Part shown: positions 26,953-35,433 of the stretch, one piece after another
Layout: each line of letters starts with the position of its first letter
Position numbering within the stretch: position 1 is the first letter of the stretch
From: Marinithermofilum abyssi
GTDB lineage: Bacteria > Bacillota > Bacilli > Thermoactinomycetales > DSM-45169
Length of the DNA: 64,000 nt
Reading direction: 5' to 3'
Assembly (NCBI RefSeq): GCF_014641195.1
Contig: NZ_BMHQ01000002.1
Coordinates: forward strand, 62,001-126,000
Translations under genes and position numbers: made by a program
Notes under the pieces: generated by a model
Seen by the model: the letters and a program-made list of their open reading frames with translations, nothing else
What the model was told of the DNA's origin: nothing
Databases searched by the model: none

Positions 26953-27717
26953 TTAAATGTCCCAGTCTCGCAAATCATCGATGACATGAGTCGCTTTGAT
27001 GTCAGCTGCTTCGTAATCCTCCGGTGAAGTTACCCCGGAATACACCAGCAGGGTATCCATTCCGGCATTCACGCCGGTTAAAATGTCCGTCATCAGATTA
27101 TCTCCGATCATCAGGAGCTTGTCCCGGTTCATTTGCAATTTGTCCAACGCCACTTCCGTAATGACGGATTCCGGCTTCCCGACAAAGATCGGTTTTACCC
27201 CGGTAGCCGCCTGAATGCCGGCGATGATGGAACCGTTTCCCGGTAGAAGCCCTTCTTCCGTCGGCAGATTCAAGTCTCCATTGGTCCCGATAAAGCGGGC
27301 CCCCTCATGGATGGCCAGGGTCGCTTTCTTCATTTTTTCATAGGTAAAATCGAGATCGATTCCCACAACCACGGCCTCCGGCTTGCGGTCAGTCAACTCG
27401 CATCCGGCTTCCTTTAAAGCCGTGCGCAACCCGTTTCCCCCGATGGCGTAGACGCGGGGGGAATTCATCTCTTCCTTCAAATAATGAGCGGCAGCCATCG
27501 ACGAAGTCACCACTTGGTCCGCTTCAGCCGGATAGCCGAACTCCCGCAGCTTTGCCGCTACCTCTTCCGGAGTCCGGAAAGAGTTGTTGGTCAAAAAGAG
27601 ATAAGGCTTCCCCGAGTCTTTCAGCTTGTTGACAAACTCAAGGGCCCCGGGAATCACCTCGTTTCCCCTGTACAGCGTTCCGTCCAAATCGAGTAAGTAT
27701 CCTTCGTACCGTTTCAC
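26953..27717 (-). CDS. yutF: HAD-superfamily phosphatase, YutF/NagD-like
   Basis: A 254-residue HAD hydrolase. Motif I is LLDLDGTLYRG, motif II FLTNNS, motif III near FVGKPE and motif IV MIGDNLMTDI, with a C2 cap in between (NagD subfamily). These enzymes dephosphorylate small sugar phosphates or nucleotides. The start codon overlaps the upstream methyltransferase stop by four bases (ATGA). Synteny matches B. subtilis yutF. Confidence 0.92.
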   Translation of the reverse strand: MKRYEGYLLDLDGTLYRGNEVIPGALEFVNKLKDSGKPYLFLTNNSFRTPEEVAAKLREFGYPAEADQVVTSSMAAAHYLKEEMNSPRVYAIGGNGLRTALKEAGCELTDRKPEAVVVGIDLDFTYEKMKKATLAIHEGARFIGTNGDLNLPTEEGLLPGNGSIIAGIQAATGVKPIFVGKPESVITEVALDKLQMNRDKLLMIGDNLMTDILTGVNAGMDTLLVYSGVTSPEDYEAADIKATHVIDDLRDWDI

Positions 27718-28448
27718 AATGCCAGCCTCCCTACAAAGATCATCCGCGGGCTGGATATGGGGTCATAGGAACGGGATTCAAAATCCCCCCACACACTCTC
27801 GACGGTCAATCCCGCCTTTCGCATCATGTCCTCCATCTGCTCCCGCGAGTACATCTTTACTCGTTCCTGATACATGCGTTCGCCACGCTCATCGATAACC
27901 TGAATCGACTTTCGGACAAAGTCTCCGTCGATCCAGCGCCGTTCCCGAATCCGAGTCTCTCCTTCCACACGTTCACTTTCGGGAACCAGGTTCCTCTTTA
28001 CGGCCTCCCGGTTCAGGAAATCCACAACAAACCGGCCCTCAGGTCTCAATACCCGGGCCATTTCTTTCAATACCTGTCCATTCTCTTCATCTTCCACAAA
28101 ATAGCCGAAGGAGGTAAACAGATTGACCACGGCATCAAACTGATCGGCGTCAAAAGGCAAGTGACGCATATCCCCTTGTATGTATCGAATCCCCAGCCCC
28201 TCTGAGGCTTTCCGTGCATATTCCAGCAGCACCTCGGACAAATCCAGCCCCGTCACCTGAAAACCCAGCCGATGCAGTGCGATGGAATGGCGTCCAGTGC
28301 CGCAGCACAAATCCAACACCGTCTGGCCCGGTTCCAAGTTGAGCCATTGGGCCACCTGTCGGATCTCCCGGTCCGCATGGACCCGGTCCCGGTGCCGATA
28401 CACCAACACATAATCTTCCCCAAAACTTTCTTCGTACCAGGGTGCCAT
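27714..28448 (-). CDS. Class I SAM-dependent methyltransferase
   Basis: A 244-residue methyltransferase. The SAM-binding motif VLDLCCGTGRHSIALH, the acidic residue in VTGLDLSEVLL and the motif IQGDMRHLPFD are clear. The acceptor is unknown. ATG at 28448 follows AAGGAGGGAAGGGG, and its end overlaps yutF, so the two are translationally coupled. Confidence 0.88.
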   Translation of the reverse strand: MAPWYEESFGEDYVLVYRHRDRVHADREIRQVAQWLNLEPGQTVLDLCCGTGRHSIALHRLGFQVTGLDLSEVLLEYARKASEGLGIRYIQGDMRHLPFDADQFDAVVNLFTSFGYFVEDEENGQVLKEMARVLRPEGRFVVDFLNREAVKRNLVPESERVEGETRIRERRWIDGDFVRKSIQVIDERGERMYQERVKMYSREQMEDMMRKAGLTVESVWGDFESRSYDPISSPRMIFVGRLAL

Positions 28449-28535
28449 ACCCCTTCCCTCCTTCATCCTCACTGCAGCATACAACCGCCACAAGCCCATT
28501 TTATCAAAAACTTCCGCCGTCGATGGATCCGCCCA

Positions 28536-29087
28536 TCACTTACTCATCATTTCTTCCAGTTTCCCGTCCCAACGGTGCAATCGCTCCTCCCATCCACTCA
28601 GCTGATCGCCGAGGGGCCAGCCGAATGCGCGGGCATTGAAGCGAAGGATGTGGGCTGATCCCAACCACACTGTCCGAACATGTAAAAGGGCAGCAACGGT
28701 GTCACTGATTTTTCCATTTTCCACATCCAGATAAGCCAGCAGCATTTCCCCCAGCTGACCGGCACATTCAAACAGCTGAACCATCGGCTGCAACAAGGAA
28801 TCGGGATCTTTTTCCCGCAGCCGGATCATCCGCTCCACGGCGAAAATATCGGCGTCAATCAACGTCAACGCCTGTTGCCGCCATGCCCGCACCTGGGCCC
28901 AATCACGGTCGGTTTCCCGTCCGGGTACGGCTTGTTCCTTTTTCGACAGCTCGGACAGGGTCATCTCCACCAGCGAACAAGCCATGGCCAACGTCAATGC
29001 CAAACTGCTCCCTGCTGCAGGACTGGGAATTTCCCGCTGGGCCATCTCCTCTACAAAGGCTGCAACCGGCCGCTTTTCCCATGTCAT
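28536..29087 (-). CDS. Cyclodeaminase/cyclohydrolase-family protein (FTCD C-terminal type)
   Basis: A 183-residue, mainly helical protein beginning MTWEKRPVAAFVEEMAQ. The family signature PSPAAGSSLALTLAMACSLVEMTL lies at residues 21-44. The family includes formiminotetrahydrofolate cyclodeaminase and methenyl-THF cyclohydrolase, but small stand-alone members in Bacilli have no proven reaction. ATG at 29087 overlaps the yutE stop (ATGA), so it is coupled to yutE. Confidence 0.8.
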   Translation of the reverse strand: MTWEKRPVAAFVEEMAQREIPSPAAGSSLALTLAMACSLVEMTLSELSKKEQAVPGRETDRDWAQVRAWRQQALTLIDADIFAVERMIRLREKDPDSLLQPMVQLFECAGQLGEMLLAYLDVENGKISDTVAALLHVRTVWLGSAHILRFNARAFGWPLGDQLSGWEERLHRWDGKLEEMMSK

Positions 29088-29548
29088 CCGGACTTCCTGC
29101 TTTCCTTTGGATAATCCGGGCCCAACTCCTGCACCAAATACTCCCGTGTCCAACGGATAAAGGCATTCAGTACCGGAACGGCATCCATTTGCTGCAACAG
29201 ATCATCGGAGGTTACCGTTTCATATCGACGAACCAACCGTTCCCGAAACCGCACCAGCTCCCGCATGGTCGCTGCCCCTTCCGAAGGCAGCACCTGTTCA
29301 TCCTCCAAAATGTCCACAATATCGATATAGCCGCCGGCTTCCCGCATCATAAACCCGTCAATCATCAATGAACCGACTTCGATCACGCACTCCACTCCAA
29401 TATGTATCCCCCGTTCCAGGGCAAAAGCGGCTACGGCGGCTTCACCAGCCCCGCGAAGTTCTTCGGCAGCTTGCTGAATCACGTGACAGCATTTCTCCAA
29501 ATGATGCAGCTGGGATTCAATGCGAACAGTATTGACATCATAAATCAT
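29084..29548 (-). CDS. yutE: DUF86/HepT-like protein YutE
   Basis: About 154 residues, helical, of the DUF86/HepT family. HepT toxins carry an R-x4-H-x-Y motif. The matching position here reads RERLVRRYETV, where His is Arg, so HepT-type RNase or AMP-accepting function is doubtful. The usual MntA nucleotidyltransferase partner is absent. ATG at 29548 follows GGGGAGGCAAC; the frame continues to 29773 without conserved sequence. The position matches B. subtilis yutE. Confidence 0.82.
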   Translation of the reverse strand: MIYDVNTVRIESQLHHLEKCCHVIQQAAEELRGAGEAAVAAFALERGIHIGVECVIEVGSLMIDGFMMREAGGYIDIVDILEDEQVLPSEGAATMRELVRFRERLVRRYETVTSDDLLQQMDAVPVLNAFIRWTREYLVQELGPDYPKESRKSG

Positions 29549-29747
29549 AAAAGTTGCCTCCCCTTGCAAGGTGAAAAAGAAACGCTCCCAATCGTCGATT
29601 TCCTCGTCGACTGTCCGTCCCCAGTCGATGGACTGCCCTCCTATTATACCCTCACCCGCTACCGATTTGGCAAAGGGACGGCCGGACTGCATAAAATTCC
29701 GCCGCTGTCGCACAATGAAAAGGGACAAGAAAAAGGAGGAAACGGAT

Positions 29748-29981
29748 ATGCAACTGACAACCAAAGAGCTCAACTATCTCAAAGATGCGCTTTCCTGGGA
29801 GCTGTTGGCCATGAAAAAATGCCATCATTACGCTCAGGAATGCCAAGATCCCCAATTGAAGCAATTGATCGACCGAACTGGCCAGCTGCATCAAAACCAT
29901 TACCAACAATTGCTTCAACATCTGAATGCCGCCAACGGCGGAACTGCCCAACCGATGAATAACACGAACATGACCCAGTAA
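29748..29981 (+). CDS. Small spore coat-like protein (CotF-related)
   Basis: A 77-residue protein with MQLTTKELNYLKDALSWELL at the N-terminus and an HYAQECQDPQLKQLID helix. It resembles the small helical partners encoded beside CotF-like coat proteins. It lies 15 bases before the CotF-like gene. Start after AAAGGAGGAAACGG. The C-terminal tail is Asn/Met/Thr-rich. Confidence 0.78.
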   Translation: MQLTTKELNYLKDALSWELLAMKKCHHYAQECQDPQLKQLIDRTGQLHQNHYQQLLQHLNAANGGTAQPMNNTNMTQ

Positions 29982-29996
29982 GAAGGAGGAAGTAGA

Positions 29997-30329
29997 ATGC
30001 AACAGCAAAATCAGCAACAGCAGCAGACACAGTCCGGTCTGCCCCAGGTAAAGGGACCGGAGATGAATGATCGGGACCGCATCAATGATATGCTGTCCAT
30101 GGAGAAATACATGACCACCGCCTATAACACCGCCGTCAACGAAATGGTGGATCAACAACTGTATCAGACCCAAATGAACATTTTGACCGAACTGCACCAA
30201 TGCCAACGGGATCTCTTCACCCTGATGCAACAAAAGGGCTGGTACAAAACCGACCCCGCCGATATGAAACATGTAGCCGAGACCGCGCAAAAGTTTAACA
30301 ATTACCGCACGCAGTTCCCCTACTCGTAA
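29997..30329 (+). CDS. CotF-family spore coat protein
   Basis: A 110-residue protein. A Gln-rich start (residues 1-12) is followed by the CotF-like domain (NDRDRINDMLSMEKYMTTAY at about 24-43). The C-terminal part is WYKTDPADMK and NNYRTQFPYS. CotF proteins are spore coat components with a ferritin-like helical bundle. Second gene of a two-gene operon that ends at the terminator 30333-30367. Confidence 0.85.
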   Translation: MQQQNQQQQQTQSGLPQVKGPEMNDRDRINDMLSMEKYMTTAYNTAVNEMVDQQLYQTQMNILTELHQCQRDLFTLMQQKGWYKTDPADMKHVAETAQKFNNYRTQFPYS

Positions 30330-30332
30330 ATG

Positions 30333-30367
30333 ACAAACAGCTGGCCTAAAAAAGGTCAGCTGTTTGC
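30333..30367. terminator. Bidirectional terminator
   Basis: AAACAGCTGGCC / GGTCAGCTGTTT around AAAAAA. It ends the coat operon and, on the other strand, follows the small ORF at 30371-30538. Confidence 0.9.
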
Positions 30368-30370
30368 CTA

Positions 30371-30538
30371 TTACTGAGGCGCAGCCAAAGGAAATGCTTT
30401 ATGTGCATCCAAAACCGCTTCTCCATTGGGGAAAAATATCCGTGGGACAAAAATATTCGATTGGTCGAATCCCTTAATATATGACGGCCACCGGTTGAAT
30501 TCCGGAAATATCCTGCTTCTTTCCGGACGAACTTCCAT
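30371..30538 (-). CDS. Hypothetical 55-residue protein
   Basis: A frame beginning MEVRPERSRIFPEFNRW and ending FPLAAPQ. Ribosome binding site AAGGAGTGGAAAT lies directly upstream and a terminator directly downstream. It is rich in Phe, Pro and Arg, with no membrane segment. A longer frame at 30346-30546 ends inside the terminator and is less likely. No family recognised. Confidence 0.5.
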   Translation of the reverse strand: MEVRPERSRIFPEFNRWPSYIKGFDQSNIFVPRIFFPNGEAVLDAHKAFPLAAPQ

Positions 30539-30833
30539 ATTTCCACTCCTTGATCCCTTTTTGGGCCTCGTTTATCATGATGGTGAAGACTCCATAGGAG
30601 TCTTTTTTGTGTTTTAGCCGGTATGATTCCGGGTAAAAGTTTTATACTGTGATTTTATCAGTAATTCCTTAGTAGGTCTTTTGGCGTGATTTCTTTGATA
30701 CCCGAAACTTCCCGGTAAAAAAGGCCGTTTTCCGGGAAGGAGCATTATAAGGGGATATGATAAATATAGCTGGAAATCCCACCGACGTGGTACGGCAACC
30801 CTGCTTTTTATTTCGCAGGGGACTGATGGGGGG
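30539..30833 (+). other. Structured leader region of the acyltransferase gene
   Basis: Contains a T-rich hairpin near 30582-30606 (AGACTCC...GGAGTCTTTTTT, a terminator), an inverted repeat CTTCCCGG...CCGGGAAG (about 30707-30739), and a CCCTGC...GCAGGG hairpin (about 30798-30822) followed by the start region. It could be a regulatory leader. No known riboswitch class matched. Confidence 0.45.
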
Positions 30834-31940
30834 GTGCAAGAAAGCAGTATGAGCAAAGCAGATAATGAAGCTCTGCCGCAACAACAAAACAAACCAAAAC
30901 AACGGGATTATTTTTTCGACAACGTGAAGTTCCTATTGATTTTATTAGTGGTCATCGGACATGCATACCGTCCGTTGATTGATGAAAGCAGTGCAGTGAA
31001 AGCGGTTTATCTGACCATCTATACTTTTCACATGCCGCTGTTTATTCTGATTTCCGGTTATTTCGCCAAGAACTTCCGGAAAGAAGGACAAAACAAAAAA
31101 GTGATCGCCACGATTTTGGTGCCTTACTTCATCTTTGAAATCCTTTATTCGATCTATGACCATTTTGTATACAGCACCTCGGACGTAGACTTCTCCATTT
31201 TGGAACCGTACTGGATTATGTGGTTCCTTTTCAGCTTGTTCTTGTGGCGATTGATGCTCCCGTATTTCGTCAACTTGAAATACCCGCTGTTGACGGCTTT
31301 TGCCTTGGCGATCCTGGTCGGGTATGTGGATGATGCGGACCAATATCTCAGCCTGTCCCGGACCGTGTCGTTTTTCCCGTTCTTCCTGACCGGGTTTTAC
31401 CTGCAAAAGCATCACTTTGAGAAACTGTTGAACTGGTTTACACCGGCGAAGCGTATCCTGTCCGTGCTGGGAATCGGCGCAATCCTTCTGTTGATGTACT
31501 ACCTGGAATATCGCTCCGGTGTCGATCTCGATCTACGGCGCTGGCTGTACTTCGTCTTTCCGTATGAAGATCTGGGTCATTCAGAATGGTATGCCGGGTT
31601 GTACCGCCTTTTCTTCATCGGACTGGCATTGATGATGTCGGTGATGGTTCTGTCACTGGTTCCCCGGAAACAAACCTTTTTCAGCCAGCTGGGCACCCGG
31701 TCGATCTACGTTTACCTGTTGCACGGGTTTTTCATCAAACTTTACGACTCCCTCAACATTGACGATAGAATCACCGGCTCCTACCAATATGTGCTGATTA
31801 CACTGGCAGCCATCGCCCTGACATTTATCTTGTCTTCCAAATGGGTGCAAAGCATTGCCCATCCGTTGATCCAGCCCAATGTGCAATGGTTTTTCCAAAA
31901 AAAAAGTCACAGTACGCGCCTCAATAAAGCAATCAACTAA
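30834..31940 (+). CDS. Acyltransferase-3 family membrane protein
   Basis: About 360 residues with around 10 membrane helices. The family motif FDNVKFLLILLVVIGHAYRP near residue 29 contains the conserved His. YTFHMPLFILISGYF follows. These enzymes acetylate sugars or wall polymers at the membrane (YfiQ/OafA/WecH group). The start is GTG at 30834 after GATGGGGGG or ATG at 30849. The C-terminus is Lys-rich. A single gene ending at a terminator. Acceptor unknown. Confidence 0.88.
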   Translation: MQESSMSKADNEALPQQQNKPKQRDYFFDNVKFLLILLVVIGHAYRPLIDESSAVKAVYLTIYTFHMPLFILISGYFAKNFRKEGQNKKVIATILVPYFIFEILYSIYDHFVYSTSDVDFSILEPYWIMWFLFSLFLWRLMLPYFVNLKYPLLTAFALAILVGYVDDADQYLSLSRTVSFFPFFLTGFYLQKHHFEKLLNWFTPAKRILSVLGIGAILLLMYYLEYRSGVDLDLRRWLYFVFPYEDLGHSEWYAGLYRLFFIGLALMMSVMVLSLVPRKQTFFSQLGTRSIYVYLLHGFFIKLYDSLNIDDRITGSYQYVLITLAAIALTFILSSKWVQSIAHPLIQPNVQWFFQKKSHSTRLNKAIN

Positions 31941-31948
31941 GCGCGCAT

Positions 31949-31978
31949 CGGCCGGTGAAAAAACCGGCCGTTTTTTCT
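31949..31978 (+). terminator. Terminator of the acyltransferase gene
   Basis: ATCGGCCGGT / ACCGGCCG with loop GAAAAA, then TTTTTT. Confidence 0.92.
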
Positions 31979-32097
31979 CTCCCTTTGTCAAACTGTCGCT
32001 TAGTTTGTCAGAGGATGACTTTCTTTGTCGCGAGGGAAGGATTCCGCAGGGATTCCCCGAAAGTGTTGGTAATGCCAATATTCGGGAGGATGGATAA

Positions 32098-32733
32098 ATG
32101 AAGGAAGGAGTGCGGATATCCACCAGAGAAGCGGCTGAACGTCTCCATGTACACGCTCGGACTGTACGAAAATGGATCGATACCTTTGAGGAGTATATCG
32201 AACCTCACGTCAATGACCGCGGGCATTATATGCTGACGGAGGATTCCTATATCCGGTTGCGCGACATTCAAAAACGGCTGCAGGAAAATAAGTCCATGCG
32301 GCAAATTCGGCAAGAGTTGATCATGGAAGGCAAATGGGACAACAATAGCGAACAAGCTGCTGAACCGGAAGAGGACACAGTGATCCAGATGCCCTTCGGC
32401 AATTCTTATCCCATGCATCGACTGATAGGAAGCCTTGATGAAATCGGAGAAATGATGGAGACGGTTTTTGAACGGCTGGACCAACTGGAGGACCATGTTT
32501 TTACGATGTTTGATGTGATAGAGGAAATGGAACGCAAAATGGTGGCCAACCAGCAAAATTATCTCCCCGCTACCCAACTGCATCAAATGATTGAAGACAT
32601 CGGAAAAAAACAGGATCAGCTGAAGGCGGAACTGCGCAATGCCACCTTCTCCCATCGACTGGCTTCCGCCACGACCGAAACTCAGTTAACACCACGCCGC
32701 CAGAAACGGAGCCGCTTTTTGGGTATATTCTGA
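32098..32733 (+). CDS. MerR-like helix-turn-helix protein with coiled coil
   Basis: A 211-residue protein. Residues 5-70 form a MerR-type DNA-binding domain (STREAAERLHVHARTVRKWI). A mostly helical, heptad-like region follows at about 105-190 (RLIGSLDEIGEMMETVFERL), and the tail is basic (TPRRQKRSRF). The domain order resembles RacA-like chromosome-anchoring and DUF3967-type proteins, but assignment to RacA is not secure. Start after GGGAGGATGGATAA-type spacing (GGGAGGAT). A single gene. Confidence 0.75.
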   Translation: MKEGVRISTREAAERLHVHARTVRKWIDTFEEYIEPHVNDRGHYMLTEDSYIRLRDIQKRLQENKSMRQIRQELIMEGKWDNNSEQAAEPEEDTVIQMPFGNSYPMHRLIGSLDEIGEMMETVFERLDQLEDHVFTMFDVIEEMERKMVANQQNYLPATQLHQMIEDIGKKQDQLKAELRNATFSHRLASATTETQLTPRRQKRSRFLGIF

Positions 32734-32812
32734 TTGAGTTTCCGTAAACGGTAGGGTATCCCCGGGTCATTGTGTATAATGAGGGGGAGATATGACAAAG
32801 GAGTTATTTCCC

Positions 32813-33085
32813 ATGACCAAGGACGATCTTTTTTTCCTTTATGATGACACCGAGACTACGCGCACCCGTTTTGTCAGCTTTGTCGGGCAAACCAATCGAT
32901 TTGACCTGGGGATCACTACTACTGAACGCTTTTACGGAAAACTGCTGGTGTTCAATATCCAGTCCAACCGATTCGCCATCATCGGCGAAGATGACTTGGA
33001 GGAGCCCGGCTACCTGGAACATGTATATGGCATCAGTGAAGAGGAAGCGGCGGAATTGAAGCAGTTTTTATATACTTTGCTGTAA
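32813..33085 (+). CDS. DUF3055-family protein
   Basis: About 90 residues. The pattern LYDDTETTRTRFVSFVGQTN followed by LLVFNIQSNRFAIIGEDDLEEPGYLEHVYGI fits DUF3055, a small Bacillales family of unknown function. ATG at 32813 follows AAAGGAGTTATTTCCC. The ATG at 32792 after GAGGGGGAGAT is nearly as good. It is cytosolic and acidic. Confidence 0.8.
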   Translation: MTKDDLFFLYDDTETTRTRFVSFVGQTNRFDLGITTTERFYGKLLVFNIQSNRFAIIGEDDLEEPGYLEHVYGISEEEAAELKQFLYTLL

Positions 33086-33090
33086 GACAT

Positions 33091-33136
33091 AAAAAGCCAC
33101 CTCGATGGAAAACTAACCCTCGGAGGTGACTTTTTT
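33091..33136 (+). promoter_or_regulatory. Terminator-like hairpin containing the next gene's ribosome binding site
   Basis: AAAAAGCCACCTC pairs, with one mismatch, with GAGGTGACTTTTT. The right arm holds GGAGGTGA, the Shine-Dalgarno of the gene starting at 33137. The same structure can end transcription or hide the binding site. Confidence 0.75.
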
Positions 33137-33394
33137 ATGCGCAAAAAACGAAACACCCATTATCAAGATCTGGGTACGGTGGAGTCTCTCCGAAACGAAG
33201 TGGTTCCGGAAGAATTCCCCGAAGGACCTTACGGGGCTGCAACCAATGAAGCACATTTGGGCAAATCCAGTCCATGGCGGGAATCCCAGCACGCAGCACC
33301 CCAGTTCACCTATGAAATGAGGGAATTCCACGAGGGAATCCCCCGGCAGGTGCCTGGAAGTCACCCCACTCATGACGAGCGTGAGGAAGAATAA
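33137..33394 (+). CDS. Small hydrophilic conserved protein
   Basis: An 85-residue charged protein with no membrane segment. The motifs PEEFPEGPYGA and PRQVPGSHPTHDE recall a small "cytosolic protein" family of Bacillales with unknown function. Translation starts at ATG after GGAGGTGA, and that site lies inside a hairpin stem. It may depend on ribosomes or RNA structure upstream. Confidence 0.7.
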   Translation: MRKKRNTHYQDLGTVESLRNEVVPEEFPEGPYGAATNEAHLGKSSPWRESQHAAPQFTYEMREFHEGIPRQVPGSHPTHDEREEE

Positions 33395-33402
33395 AACGTC
33401 TG

Positions 33403-33735
33403 TTATCCCCTGTTGGCACGACGTTCCCGAAGTTTGGATTTTCCTTTGTTGGCATCGTCTCGAATCCGCCGAAGAATGAAGTAAGCGCAGCCAAAATTGC
33501 AATACTCATGCAAGTATTCTTCAAAGTGCGCAATTTTTGTGTCACGGTTGGCACGGGGATGGCTGTCCGCAAAAAAGCCTTTGAGGCGTAATTGTCCATA
33601 ACCCCAATCTCCTACGATGTAATCATACTTGTCCAACACTTCACTGTACCGCTTGCTGAAAGCTTCCGGATTCCAACCCTTTTTATGATCGTATACCACT
33701 TCAAATCGAAACCCGTTAACTGCAATCTCTTTCAT
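33403..33735 (-). CDS. yutD: YutD-like protein (DUF1027)
   Basis: A 110-residue protein with the family pattern ANGFRFEVVYDHKKGWNPEAF-like start, the block DYIVGDWGYGQLRLKGF, and CNFGCAYFILRRI. Its function is not established. B. subtilis has yutD at the same place, next to yutC and lipA. Convergent with the preceding small gene; the two stops are nine bases apart. Confidence 0.9.
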   Translation of the reverse strand: MKEIAVNGFRFEVVYDHKKGWNPEAFSKRYSEVLDKYDYIVGDWGYGQLRLKGFFADSHPRANRDTKIAHFEEYLHEYCNFGCAYFILRRIRDDANKGKSKLRERRANRG

Positions 33736-33870
33736 TATTTACCATCGACCTCTAATTCGTTTTCTTTCCTACCGTATGAACCGAAATTCGTGATCCTGCA
33801 TTGTAAATCCTGCTTTTCCCTGTACAAAAGGCGGAACTTCCGGGCACGCTATCCACAGGAGGTGGAAAAG

Positions 33871-34488
33871 ATGAAAATCTGGGGGTGGATGTTGACGGCC
33901 TTATGCCTGCTCGGCATAGTGGCATGTCAGCCCAATGCACGTCCGGACGACGGTTACGATGAGTCCCTTTACCAGGATGGAAAACGGGGATATGGATATG
34001 TCACCAACCGCCGTCCCCAAGGTACTAATGCAAACCCGCTCGGATACAGCCGTCAGCGGGGAAATGAATTTCGGAACGCCACAGACGGAGGAGCACTCCC
34101 CGGTCCCGACGTATACATCGATCGAAATGCACTTGCTCGGCAGATTGCCTATCTAAGCACCAAACTACCGAACGTATCCGATGCAGCCGTGCTGGTGACC
34201 GCCAGCCATGTATTTATTGGAGTGGAAGGCAATAACAGAGCACGACCGAGCCAAAAAGCGCTGTACGAAACCCGGCGCACGGCACTCAGTTTGACTCCTC
34301 GGTATTATCAAGTTTACGTATCTGGCAAACCGGGATTTAAAAAACGGCTGCAGGAAATCGGGGCTAAAGCAATGGGAACCCGTGAAAAACTCACCCTGAC
34401 AACCCAAGAAATGAACGGCTTAATGCAAGATCTGGATCAACCGCCTTTAGGGGAACATAAAAAGAATCCATTGAAAAAAACACAATAA
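33871..34488 (+). CDS. yutC: YhcN/YlaJ-family sporulation lipoprotein (YutC-like)
   Basis: A 205-residue lipoprotein. The lipobox GIVAC puts Cys20 at the mature N-terminus. The YhcN/YlaJ domain is at about 75-170 (RNALARQIAYLSTKLPNVSDAAVLVTASHVFIGVE). Members are found in forespore or germination contexts. ATG at 33871 follows CAGGAGGTGGAAAAG; the frame is open to 33592 but without support. Divergent from yutD, as in Bacillus. Confidence 0.88.
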   Translation: MKIWGWMLTALCLLGIVACQPNARPDDGYDESLYQDGKRGYGYVTNRRPQGTNANPLGYSRQRGNEFRNATDGGALPGPDVYIDRNALARQIAYLSTKLPNVSDAAVLVTASHVFIGVEGNNRARPSQKALYETRRTALSLTPRYYQVYVSGKPGFKKRLQEIGAKAMGTREKLTLTTQEMNGLMQDLDQPPLGEHKKNPLKKTQ

Positions 34489-34526
34489 AAAAGCAGCCTC
34501 GGCATATGCCGTAGGCTGCTTTTTTA
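34487..34526. terminator. Bidirectional terminator between yutC and lipA
   Basis: AAAAAAGCAGCCT / AGGCTGCTTTTTT around CGGCATATGCCGT. It lies between convergent stops. Confidence 0.93.
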
Positions 34527-34530
34527 TCTC

Positions 34531-35433
34531 TTACTGAGCGGCCGCTTCCTGGGAAGATTGAGCCGACTTCACTTGTTCATGGGCATGATAGGAGCTACGT
34601 ACCAACGGACCCGATTCTACATGATCAAATCCGCGTTTCAGCCCTTCTTCTTTCAGTTGGGCAAATTCTTCCGGGGTATAATATTTCTCGATCCGCAGGT
34701 GTTTACGGGTGGGTTGTAAATATTGGCCGATCGTCATGATATTGCAATCCACGCTGCGTAGATCGTCCATCGTTTCCAGAATTTCATCCCACTCTTCCCC
34801 GACACCTACCATAATGCTCGACTTGGTCGGAATATCGGGCTGCATTTGTTTCGCCTGTTTCAACAATTCCAGAGAACGGTCATATTTGGCTTTGGACCGG
34901 ACGCGGTCGGAACGGCGGCGCACCGTTTCCAGGTTGTGGTTGAGAATGTCCGGACGTTGATCCATCACTACTTTAAGGGCTTCCCAGTTACCGCCGAAAT
35001 CAGGGATCAATACTTCTACATTGGTAAACGGGTTCCGTTTGCGAATTGCTTTGATCGTTTCCGCAAATATGGCAGCCCCGCCATCCTTGAGATCATCCCG
35101 TGCCACCGAGGTGACAACAGCATGCTTGACGCCCATCTGCTCAACGGCTTCCGCCACCCGTTCCGGCTCCTTCCAATCCAGTTCCGTCGGAAGACCTGTT
35201 TTCACCGCACAAAAGCGGCAAGCACGGGTGCAAATATCTCCCAAAATCATGAATGTGGCCGTCCGGTTGGCCCAGCATTCATAGATATTGGGGCAACGGG
35301 CCTCTTCACAAACAGTATGTAGAGTCTTGCCCCGCATCATTTTTTTTAGTTCGCGATAATTTTCGTTGGTATTGAGGTTGATTTTCAACCATTCCGGTTT
35401 TCTCTGTCTTTCTTCTTTCCGTTTTCTTTCCAC
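34531..35433 (-). CDS. lipA: Lipoyl synthase
   Basis: A 300-residue radical SAM enzyme that inserts two sulfur atoms into octanoyl-lipoyl domains. The auxiliary cluster motif is C-x4-C-x5-C ([12 protein letters not shown]), and the radical SAM motif is CTRACRFC. The terminal RSSYHAHE motif supplies the conserved Ser ligand. The GTG start follows ATAGGAGGGAATC. The C-terminus has an extra Ala/Gln-rich tail. Syntenic with B. subtilis yutB/lipA. Confidence 0.95.
   Translation of the reverse strand: MERKRKEERQRKPEWLKINLNTNENYRELKKMMRGKTLHTVCEEARCPNIYECWANRTATFMILGDICTRACRFCAVKTGLPTELDWKEPERVAEAVEQMGVKHAVVTSVARDDLKDGGAAIFAETIKAIRKRNPFTNVEVLIPDFGGNWEALKVVMDQRPDILNHNLETVRRRSDRVRSKAKYDRSLELLKQAKQMQPDIPTKSSIMVGVGEEWDEILETMDDLRSVDCNIMTIGQYLQPTRKHLRIEKYYTPEEFAQLKEEGLKRGFDHVESGPLVRSSYHAHEQVKSAQSSQEAAAQ

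Noticed and set aside
30346-30546. A 66-codon minus-strand frame overlapping the small gene at 30371
   Set aside because: It ends inside the terminator; the other frame has the better-placed ribosome binding site.
30750-30840. A possible c-di-GMP or similar riboswitch before the acyltransferase
   Set aside because: Hairpins are present, but the conserved bases of the GEMM and other classes I compared from memory are not.
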